Positions 1 through 7,691 of a stretch of 21,403 nucleotides of DNA are shown piece by piece. The position numbers and the translations under genes were made by a program. The notes beneath the pieces were generated by a model that saw only the letters and a list, made by a program, of their open reading frames with translations, did not search any database and was not told the origin of the DNA. The DNA comes from Pigoraptor vietnamica (lineage: Eukaryota; Opisthokonta; Filasterea): positions 1-21,403 of the forward strand of contig CALSCQ010001822.1 in NCBI GenBank assembly GCA_943704525.1, written 5' to 3'. The number at the start of each line of letters is the position of its first letter. Position 1 is the stretch's first letter.

Positions 1-960
1 GCGTCACAATGATGCTGTCGTTCTCCCAGCGCCACAAACGCGCACGCTTCTCGGCGTCCGTCTCGTCAACAGTCCCCGATGCGTCGATGGCGTCGGACAG
101 GTGCAAGGCCACCACAGATGATATGGCGAAGCGCAGCATGAGCCTGTTCAAGTGGTGATCCTTCGCAAGCATCTTGCGAATCTTCCGCCGCTGCGTGTTT
201 TCGACAAGCGGGCTCCTTGTATACCTCGCAATAGCGCGTCCGACGCCGCCTGTCATACGAAAAACGTTCGCGGCATCGTCGACGAGATTGGGAAAGCGGC
301 AGCGCAGGTAGGCCTCGACACCCTCGACCGTCGGCGGATAGGATACACGTGGTGTAAAACGAAGACCGAGTCGTTGAGGGTCCTAAACCCACGCCGCGCC
401 CATTCGCTGTCGGCGGCGGGGAATACATGGTCGGACAACTGCGACGAAGATCCTGTGACGACGGCGAAAAACTGCGCGGCCTTTCCCAGCGCGACCAACT
501 CGTTGATCACCGACTGCGCCGCCTCTATGTCGGTGCAGTCGAAAACGGTGTTGATTTCATCAAGGAGCAGCACGACCGGACCCGCTGGTAGCCCGGTTCC
601 CTTGACGACGGATCCACTCGCAAACGGTCCCCCCTGGACGCCCCTCACACTGGAACCGGCCGCCGCCGCGGACGCGACCGAGCGTAGGACGTCAGATGCG
701 CGCGGGGGCGCCTCCGTTTTAAAGTCCTCGTACGTCCAGTAAACTGGGAGGTATTGCGGGAAGAGAACGGCGCAGACGACGGCTGTAACACGAAGGAACG
801 TTGTCTTGCCCACGCCGACGATGCCTTGCAAAACGATGTTGTTGCCGTCGTCACGCTCCTTGTACGGAAGACCCTCCAGGCCGGGTGTTCAATAATCTCG
901 CTGAGGAGCCCCCGTGTTTCGGGAGCATCGTAATAAGGGGGCGATATGGAGGGGATTCTC
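1..960 (-). pseudogene. P-loop NTPase, broken, runs off the left edge
   Basis: A nucleotide-binding domain reads on the minus strand. A Walker A loop (GIVGVGKTT) lies near 815-790, followed after about 85 codons by a Walker B strand (VVLLLDEINTVF) near 575-540 and a sensor-like AVVTGSSS segment near 460. The part before Walker A (APETRGLLSEIIEHPAW, about 930-870) is in another frame, and so is the continuation after about 360 (TPRVSYPPTVEGVEAYL, then FRMTGGVGRAIARY), which stays open to base 1. Both changes are -1 type. Family knowledge: this arrangement fits AAA/STAND-like ATPases found in large protist families such as Crinkler-type proteins. I infer an ATPase of unknown role; exact family membership is not established. 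Two frame changes within 600 bp suggest a pseudogene, though sequencing error cannot be excluded. It lies downstream of the LRR array on the same strand, and I see no sign that the two were one gene. Confidence 0.55.
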
Positions 961-1036
961 GACGGGCAGCACTGCGCATGCAGCCCACACTGTAAGGGCT
1001 TTCGTCAATGTGTCGCTGTTGCCCCTGTGGCACTGA

Positions 1037-2246
1037 TCACGGCAGAAAACGGAAGGGGAAGGGCACTGAGTGGCCATACGACGTGACCAAGTTTGCAACC
1101 CTACCTAATGCTGACACATCCGTGACCCGTTTGCAGCCAGAAAGGCAAAGCTCGTGGACGCTGCCCAAGGCCGACACATATACAAGCTCAGACGGAAGCA
1201 GCGTATGAACCCCACCCAAAGCCGACCGACGTCCACAACCTTTAATTTGTGTTGCTTAGATTCAGATGCCTGAACCCCACCCAAAGCCGACACGTCCGCA
1301 ACCTTTGCCCGGTACTGTTGCTCAGAATCAGCGTATGAACCCTACCCAATGCCGACACGTCCTCAACCTTTGTGCGGCAGAGGTGAAGTGCGTGAACCCC
1401 ACCCAATGCCGACACATCCACGACCGCCGGCTGTACAGCTGAGGTCAAGTGTGCGAACCCCACCCAATGCCGACCGACATCCACAACCCTTGTGCCATAA
1501 TAGAGGTCAAGTATGTGAACCCTACGGCCAATGCCGACACATCCATGACCCTTGTGCGGCCGAGGTTAAGCGTGTGAATCCCACCCAATGCCGACACATC
1601 CACAACCCTTCAGGAGTTGTGCTGCCGAGGTTAAGCATGTGAACCCCACCCATGCCAATGCCGACACATCCGCAACCCTTGTGTTGCAGAGGACAAGCGT
1701 GTGAACCCTGCCCAATGCCGACACATCCACGACTTTTGTGCCGCGGAGGTTAAGCGTGTGAACCCTGCCCAATGCTGATACATCCACCGACCTCTGTATA
1801 TCTGCCGAGGTCAAGTGTGCGACCCCACTCAATGCCGACACGGCATCCACGACCGCTGTACAGCTGAGGTCAAGTGTGTGAACCCCACCCAATGCTGACA
1901 CATCCACGACTCTCGTGTTGTAGAGGTTAAGCGTGTGAACGCAACCCAATGCCGACACATCCTCTACACTTGTATGGCCGAGATTGAGCGTGTGAACCCT
2001 GCCCAATGCCGCCGACACATCCACGACTCCTGTGCAGTGGAGATTGAGCGTATGAACCCTGCCCAATGCCGACACATCCACGATCCATGTGCAATGGAGG
2101 AGGTTAAGTGTGTGAACTCCACCCAAAGCCAACACATTCACGACCCTTCTGCAGTCACTGAGGTCAACATCGTGAACCCCGCCCAAAATCGCGCATTTCG
2201 GTTTTAACTTGTAAGCTCTTTGTGGAAGAGAGTATGTGCGAATCAT
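1037..2246 (-). pseudogene. Degenerate leucine-rich-repeat protein (DVSALGxVHTLNL repeats)
   Basis: On the minus strand, from an ATG at 2246, roughly twenty copies of a 19-20-residue LRR of the form DVSALGGVHTLNL plus a variable hexapeptide run head to tail. The first half (about 2200-1566) is one open frame. After that the repeat continues in other frames, with breaks near 1540, 1250 and 1220. No F-box or other N-terminal domain is visible before the first repeat. Known for the family: such LRRs form curved protein-binding surfaces, often substrate receptors when joined to an F-box, as in the gene at 3568-5362. Units are much more alike at DNA level than in that gene, which suggests recent tandem expansion or gene conversion. 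I infer a recently expanded but decaying copy, or a fragment that lost its N-terminus. Confidence 0.6.
1070..2200. repeat. Tandem ~57-60 bp minisatellite underlying the LRR array
   Basis: On the plus strand the unit reads approximately GTGTGAACCCNRCCCAATGC followed by CGACACATCCACGACYCYTG and a short variable tail. It recurs about every 57-60 bp. Small indels separate the units: a CGAC duplication (GCCGACCGAC) occurs near 1220 and again near 1470, an extra GCC near 2008 and an extra GG near 1841. These indels cause the frame changes in the minus-strand LRR reading. Confidence 0.75.
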
Positions 2247-2429
2247 GGAAGACGTAAGCGAAAGGTTACGCCTGTCCTCGCCGCTCAAGCGAGTAACGAC
2301 ATTGCAGCAGAGTACATCTGATCAATCGGCAGGTTTGACATTGTGACCGTGTGACCTTGACTCTCAAGGGCGCATAAAACGAGGACATGCGTTTGCACCC
2401 TCCTAAACGGCATTTTCAAAGAAATGCGT

Positions 2430-2918
2430 TCATTTTTTGGCACTTTTATACACACCCAATGCGCGCTTCGCCTGTTCGTAAAGGGCATTCCCGTAATTTG
2501 GACCAGCCTTGACCAAGGCGATCGCGCAGTAAAAGAAGACTGACCCGCCCGGCCGGGCCACACTCTCCGGCGAGGTACACCGAGCGCAACCGTCACCCAA
2601 AGAACTCGACCATGGCGAGAGGATCAGCCTGCTCGGAGAAGCTCCCATTAAACCGCTGCGCACTGACGACCTGCATGTACATGGGCGCTGCAACTGGCAG
2701 CGTCTTGTTCCCGCCGGGCTCAGTTGGTATTGCCGTTTAAGTGTCCTCGCAATGTTGGCCGCCGCAGGAGCTGCGCGCACCGCGAGATCCGGCCACATGG
2801 GCTCTGCGAGGAGATCCTCGGCGGTCATGCAGCAGGGACGCGACTTTGTAAAATGCCAGGGGGAATAAAAAGTGTGGCCGGGGCAAGGACAAGGAGTCGA
2901 CTGCCGTTCAGTCGGCAC
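2430..2918 (-). pseudogene. Unrecognised protein-coding remnant, three frames
   Basis: I do not recognise this gene. A protein-like reading on the minus strand switches frame twice: a segment containing MTAEDLLAEPMWPDLAV and ARTLKRQYQLSPAG (about 2825-2720), then NKTLPVAAPMYMQVVSAQRF and FSEQADPLAMVEFFG (about 2712-2600), then GGSVFFYCAIALVKAGPNYG and NALYEQAKRALGVYKSAKK, ending at a stop at 2430. The last piece looks like a genuine C-terminus, with a hydrophobic helix followed by a basic helix. Composition and strand match the neighbouring broken genes. It could be the C-terminus of a multi-copy family shared with the P-loop gene, but nothing in the sequence proves that. Confidence 0.35.
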
Positions 2919-2997
2919 AAAGGCCAGCTTGTTTTGTCCGGTTCTCAGCGCCTTTGAATATTAGCTCCCCCCAAACTGAAAAAAATTAACTGTGGGC

Positions 2998-3051
2998 TAT
3001 GCCGTAGGGCCGACTCGGGGGACAAGCCCCCTCGTCGTCCCTTACGGCATA
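2998..3051. repeat. 54-bp hairpin (imperfect inverted repeat)
   Basis: The outer arms TATGCCGTAGGG (2998-3009) and CCCTTACGGCATA (3039-3051) are complementary with a single bulged base. Inside them GGGGG (3017-3021) pairs with CCCCC (3027-3031) around a GACAA loop, and part of the stem between is complementary too. It is followed by ATATATATAAAG. It could be a foldback or MITE-like remnant, or a structured RNA element. No flanking target-site duplication was identified. Confidence 0.55.
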
Positions 3052-3380
3052 TATATAAAGAATAGTGGGAAGGATTGTGTGTGTGGTAGTGTATGAAGCG
3101 ATCCTTAAAGTACCTTATAAGGGCTTTTGTGGTTTCTATGGTGTGAAAGACTTTAATGTAACACATGTAACATTTTGTAACAGAACGTTTTTTACTTTTG
3201 TTACACTTTTTTTGTCATTTTATGGGGTATTTCTTGTAATTTGTAACAGATGTAACAGATATTTTGAAGGTAAAGGTACCTACAGAACTTTTTTTTTGTT
3301 TGAAAAAAGTTTTTTGGCTGTGGAGAGACTTCTCAAAAGCCGTTTGTTACGTCACATTGTTACAGACCACGTGACACTGA
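3052..3380. other. AT-rich island with repeated TGTAAC motifs; no convincing gene
   Basis: This stretch is clearly richer in A/T than its surroundings. TGTAAC occurs at 3157, 3166, 3176, 3242 and 3251, and its reverse complement GTTACA at 3200 and 3359. A 113-codon open frame on the plus strand (3065-3406) is Phe/Val/Cys-rich and resembles no protein I know, so I do not call it a gene. Together with the adjacent hairpin it could be an end of a mobile element or a regulatory or replication-related island. The function is unknown. Confidence 0.4.
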
Positions 3381-3560
3381 AAAGGAAAACTGTGGTTCCA
3401 AACTGACGCGCCCATACATCTGGTGCAGCAGTGGCAGCTCGACGTGCAGCTCGCAGCAGAGAAGAAGAAATGGGCGGACGAGCAAAAGCGTTTTCAGAAA
3501 TGAAAGCTCGAGGACGAAAGGAAGAAGCAGCTAAAGCAGGTGGGAAAGAAGCAAAACTGA
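3381..3560 (+). pseudogene. Coiled-coil coding scrap with one in-frame TGA
   Basis: Read in frame from 3381, just after a stop, this gives a short charged peptide: an LWFQTDAPIHLVQQWQLDVQ-type start, then a strongly helical Lys/Glu/Gln tract (AAEKKKWADEQKRFQK). A TGA at 3501-3503 interrupts it, then KLEDERKKQLKQVGKKQN follows, ending at TGA 3558-3560. Heptad-like composition continues unchanged across the internal TGA, which suggests a former sense codon such as TGG. It abuts, tail to tail, the end of the F-box/LRR gene (stop at 3568-3570). It may be the C-terminus of a transposase-linked or Myb/SANT-type protein; that is a guess. Confidence 0.3.
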
Positions 3561-3567
3561 AATACAT

Positions 3568-5362
3568 TCATTCAAGTACTTTTCGCACGCGTGAAAGTGG
3601 CTCTCGATCAGCAATTGGACAACGTTTCACACTCAGCACGAAAATGCGCTCAAGATGCGACACGTCCGTGACCGGGCAGCCATCCAAAATGAGCGTATGG
3701 ACGTTGCCGAGAGCAGACACGTCGGTCACGTGCCTGCACGTGGTAAGGTCCAACTTGTGCACGCCGCCGAGCATCGAGACGTCCGACACCGCCGTGGCCC
3801 TGAGGTTGAGGTCGTAAATGCCGCCAAGCTGAGACACATCCACCACGGTCCGACAACCGTTGAGGTTGAGCATATGCACGTGACCGAGTGCAGACACATC
3901 TGCCACACCCCAGCATTCTTCGAGGTCTAAGCTGCGCATGGATCCGAGCTTCGAGACGTCGGCAACGCCTTTACAGTTGCGGAGAGTAAGCACAGACACC
4001 GTGCTGAGCGCCGAGACGTCCTTCACAGGTGTGCGCGTGAGGTTGAGCGTGTGCACATTCCCGAGCGCGCTGACATCTTTGATGTCCGAAAACGACATAT
4101 TGAGTGAGTGACAGTTGGCCAACAAAGCAACGCCTCGAAGGCCCTTAGCGCCCGTCACGTCAAGTGTATGGACGCGGCCGAATGCAGAGACGTCCGCGGC
4201 TTCGGTGTCTGACAGGTCGAGCGTATGCGCCGAGCCGAGCACACGACACACCTCGTCAGTCCACTCGAAGCGCGATCGCGCGAGGATGATCTCGTGATTG
4301 TGCTGGAGCGATGCGAGGCCGACCAAGGCGCCCAAATCCGTGAGCCGGAGCGTGTGTACGCGACCGAGCGGCGATACATCGAGCTTCTTCGTGCGACGTG
4401 CGAGCTCGAGCGTGTGAACGTTGCCGAGGGCTGTCAAGTCCTTCACTCGCCAGCACCCAGGGAGGATGAGCATCCTGATGCGGCCGGCGGCCGACTGACG
4501 TCCTTGAGGTCACGGGAACTAGAAAGGTCGTGGAAGCGGAGCCCCCCGAGCTCCGGCGGAATCGACGTCAGCGGGGAATTGTGCCACGTGAACGAGCGGA
4601 GGTGCATCGACAACGGTAGCCCGACGACTTGCTTCGTGCAGAGGACGACTTCGTGCGCATTCTCCAGCATGCCGAGATGCATGTCATCAACGCTGTCGAT
4701 GTCAACGAAGTGCGCCAATCGCAATGCCGATAAGTCCCTATGGCGCGTGTCGGGATTGCGTCGGCAGCCGTCAAGCCTGACGCGCCGCACGCCTTCGAGG
4801 AAAGACAGGTCGGGCGTATACACGGAGCGAAGATGAACCGACTGGGCCTTGCACAGAGGAGGCAGCGGGCCCGTGCCGCAGTGGCCGAGCGTGAGGTCGC
4901 GGACCGGTCGGCCAAGTGCGCGAGCGCATCCACCGATGGACGTCGGACATTCCAAAATGACATCGCAACAGTGTGGACCCCCCGAAGGGGGCTCAAGTCG
5001 GTCGCCCCGCACGAGTCTGATCTTGAAAACGGTCGGGCCCCATGAAGATGGCCGAGTGGACGCCCGCGAAGGAAGAGAGGTCGGTGAGCTCCTTCCACCC
5101 GTAGAGGACGAGGCGGTCGACGGGGATGAAGCTCTTGACCTCCTCGCGAAACGCGGCGTCCTCGACGAACTTGCGGTTGTAGAGGGGCCAGAGGTGGTAG
5201 ACGGAGGCGCTCGCGGCGGAGGACGCGCAAGAGGCGCCCGCACGACTTTGCGAGCGCGGCCGTGTCGATGGTCGAGAGGTACGGCAAAATGTGGACGATG
5301 ATCGTCTCCGCGGCAAGAGAGTCGAGGTTAGGCGCCTCGGGCGAAACGACGGGGCCGGACAT
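3568..5362 (-). pseudogene. F-box/leucine-rich-repeat protein with several frame changes
   Basis: The ATG at 5362 opens an F-box-like segment, about residues 12-53 (AAETIIVHILPYLSTIDTAA, then ALAKSCGRLLRVLRRERL). After base 5203 the protein continues one base later (YHLWPLYNRKFVEDAAFREE). Further changes occur near 4995, 4965 and 4490. The remaining frame is a long diverged LRR domain (VKDLTALGNVHTLEL to the stop at 3568), with at least ten repeats. Family knowledge: F-box proteins bind Skp1 in SCF ubiquitin ligases, and the LRRs select substrates. LRRs here differ strongly from one another, unlike the homogeneous array at 1037-2246. The first frame change is shared with a paralogous fragment at 16065-16359. 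The later ones look like ordinary decay or sequence errors. I am confident of F-box plus LRR, not of whether the gene is functional. Confidence 0.7.
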
Positions 5363-5507
5363 TTTTTAGGAAAATGAAAAGAGAATGAAAGCGATGCGGC
5401 ACACAGCTTTAACACGTGTCCCGAATCTCGCTTATCACGTGACTTCGGAAATTTGTTCCCACAAGGAAATTGAGCGAGACGTGAAACATGCAAGCTCTCA
5501 AATTCAT

Positions 5508-5808
5508 CTAAACGTACACCTTTGGACCACTGTCAGAAAGTTGTAGCTGTGCATCGAACACAACGTACAGGTACAGAGTGAGTGTTGGGCTGTTTGTGAA
5601 GGCATTGTTGTTCACTGTAATCTGCACACGGCGTGCCGTGCCTCCGCTCGAGGCCGCCGGCGTCACGGACAATAAACTCAAACGGGGCGGAGGGCCCGTC
5701 TGCCTTGTCGTCGAGCTGTTCAAGCACGTTGAAGAGAATGGTGTCGAGGGGAGTCTTTACGGCCTCGTCAGGCGTATCCTGGGGCACTGCAGCTGGACGG
5801 GCAGCCAT
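5508..5808 (-). CDS. Small hypothetical protein (~100 aa) with one frame change
   Basis: I do not recognise a family. An ATG at 5808 begins MAARPAAVPQDTPDEAVKTP followed by LDTILFNVLEQLDDKADGPS and PFEFIVRD. The frame then changes by +1 somewhere around 5645-5670, and a beta-strand-like C-terminus follows (RRVQITVNNNAFTNSPTLTL, YLYVVFDAQLQLSDSGPKVYV) to the stop at 5508. Both halves look protein-like and would give about 100 residues with an acidic N-terminal helix and a beta-rich tail. The start is the first ATG followed by the protein-like stretch; an in-frame ATG at 5847 is possible. It lies 145 bp upstream of the F-box gene on the same strand. One indel or sequencing error would explain the break. 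Confidence 0.4.
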
Positions 5809-5919
5809 CTCCGGCGACGGCCACAAGGGCCGTATCAGACATTTCATGGTAACATTGCCTTAACTATTGAAATCAATGCTAGGTGGGGCTTAGCTACTCT
5901 GGAGTTACTCTGGATTTAA

Positions 5920-5980
5920 CCATATATGGATTTAATATAAGTACCCTTTGCCATATATGGATTTAATGTAAGTGCCCTTA
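5920..5980. repeat. 31-bp direct duplication carrying two CCATATATGG (CArG-type) boxes
   Basis: Two near-identical 30-31-bp units stand side by side, starting at 5920 and 5951. Each begins with the palindrome CCATATATGG and continues ATTTAATRTAAGTRCCCTT. CCATATATGG matches the CC(A/T)6GG consensus bound by MADS-box factors of the SRF type. Whether it is a regulatory site here is inference. It lies about 500 bp upstream of the first recognised exon of the LMBRD2-like gene. Confidence 0.55.
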
Positions 5981-6479
5981 CTCTGATCCGCGTTTGATTT
6001 TATTACTTACTGATGAAATCAATCCCTACGACTCCCCAATGATCAATTTGACCACTCTTGAGAAGCGACAACGCGATTTTCAACGTTTTCAAGTCTTCCG
6101 ACACGCCTCCGGCGATCACCTAGGTGCGCTGAACATCTTTGGTTAGTAAGCGGACAGAGGCATGTGGACAGGTGAGGGTACGCCCTTGTTACAACAATGG
6201 AACGATATCATGTCTCTAAATTGGTACTTTAGTAGATTTTCGAAATGGGCTCAATACTCTGATTCCCAATGCTGTCATTTTTGACCAGAAAATGTTTGAT
6301 ACGCCTCCGTCATGAGGTTGTCGTCCACCGTAAACCAATCGCACATGGGCTCTAGCGTGTCCGCGTTCAGTTAAAGCCCTCGCAGGCCTCGAGCCGCGCC
6401 ACTGCAGCACGTGTCACTGGGATCTTGACGTCCATCCTGGTGGACTGAGTCGGTGCGGTGTGAAGTGTGATGGACGCAG
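5981..6479. other. Gene-poor stretch; expected 5' exon of the LMBRD2-like gene not found
   Basis: No frame here gives a convincing protein, and none encodes the two hydrophobic helices expected at the N-terminus of LMBRD2 proteins. The right end (GATGGACGCAG at 6469-6479) serves as the splice acceptor for the first recognised exon. The stretch may be intron plus 5' untranslated sequence, or the first exon may have been lost from the assembly. Confidence 0.4.
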
Positions 6480-7150
6480 ACGCTCTACACGAATTGCGTT
6501 CAGCCGTCCGAGAACGTGGTGTATCCGACGTTTACGGCCAAGCCGTCCTCAACAACATGGATGCCGACGTTGTCATCCACAACGCTGCTTGCGACGCCGA
6601 CACCGTTCGTGTCGTCGTCGTCCCTTGCCACACCCACGAATCTTCGCCGGCGGCGCGATGGTGATCCTCAACCGACGGTCTCACTTTCCTCGTCGGCGTC
6701 CCCGACGTCGTCTCTCGTACCGCCGGCGTCTCCCACGAGCACAGTCGTCGCCCCGGACACGGATCCAACGATTGCCAACACGACCACTGCGGCTTTGCTT
6801 GCCACAGTTGTGCCACAAGTGAGTTCTGCGACGGAGGCTGTGTCAGGGTCCGCATCGCACACGGAACTGGACACGGAGACGGTGACACCGACGCCCACTT
6901 TCACTGCGAATGGATCGGAGCCTGCAACTGACAAGACGTCTGCACCGACTGGGTCGTCCTCGCCGTTTGTGCCGACGCCGGCGTCTAGCAAGTGCGAGGA
7001 GCCGTGGACGTACATTGGGAGCAACATTCTCGTGTTTGTCTGGAAGGTCATCTACTGGTCGTCGCAGCTTCTCACATGGTACGCTGATGCCGCCCGGCGA
7101 TTGCGCCTGCTTGAGCGCATATACTACGCGCCCACACGAGGGTGTGTTCG

Positions 7151-7209
<59 letters not shown>

Positions 7210-7601
7210 TGTGTGTGTGCGTGCGTGTGTGTGTGTGTGCGTGTTTGTTTATGTGTGTGTGTTGTGTGTGTGTGTGCGCGCGCGCATACATAGTACGTGT
7301 TGCGGTTGTAGCTGTGCAGTCTGTTGACGTGCAGTAGTGGGCGAGTCCTCACCCTCACTTGTGCCTTATCACTCGGCAGGGTCATTCTGCCCGTGCTTCA
7401 GACGTACGTCGACTGCGGCGACTTCACCTTTTGGCAGAAGATGCGCACATCCATCAAGGAGAACCTCCTCATTTATCTCTCCGTCGGCCTCATCTTTGGC
7501 GGCGGCTTCTTCATCTATCTCATCGCGGCGGGAAAGCTGACCATGTGCGTGCGTTACTGCGCCCCGTATTGGCGTTCAGCTGCGACTTAGTGCATGGAGT
7601 G

Positions 7602-7649
<48 letters not shown>

Positions 7650-7657
7650 CACACGTG

Positions 7658-7691
<34 letters not shown>

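Noticed and set aside
1349-2207. Plus-strand open frames across the LRR array
   Set aside because: The minus-strand reading gives the LRR consensus; the plus frames have no recognisable pattern beyond the repeat.
2998-3051. Hairpin considered as a Rho-independent terminator
   Set aside because: The region is eukaryotic, the stem is not followed by a T-run, and no gene ends here.
3065-3406. Plus-strand open frame of 113 codons
   Set aside because: Low-complexity Phe/Val/Cys translation of AT-rich DNA full of TGTAAC motifs, with no protein-like features.
4225-4836. Plus-strand open frame of about 200 codons
   Set aside because: It is antisense to the F-box/LRR gene, whose LRR pattern is clear on the minus strand.
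6460-6822. Alternative plus-strand frames starting MKCDGRR or MDADALHEL near 6460-6664
   Set aside because: They overlap the LMBRD2-like exon in other frames; the chosen frame continues into conserved LMBRD2 sequence.
7142-7327. Open frames of Cys-Val or Thr-His repeats in the GT/CA microsatellites (also 7594-7836 and 21013-21381)
   Set aside because: They are dinucleotide-repeat translations lying inside introns, not genes.
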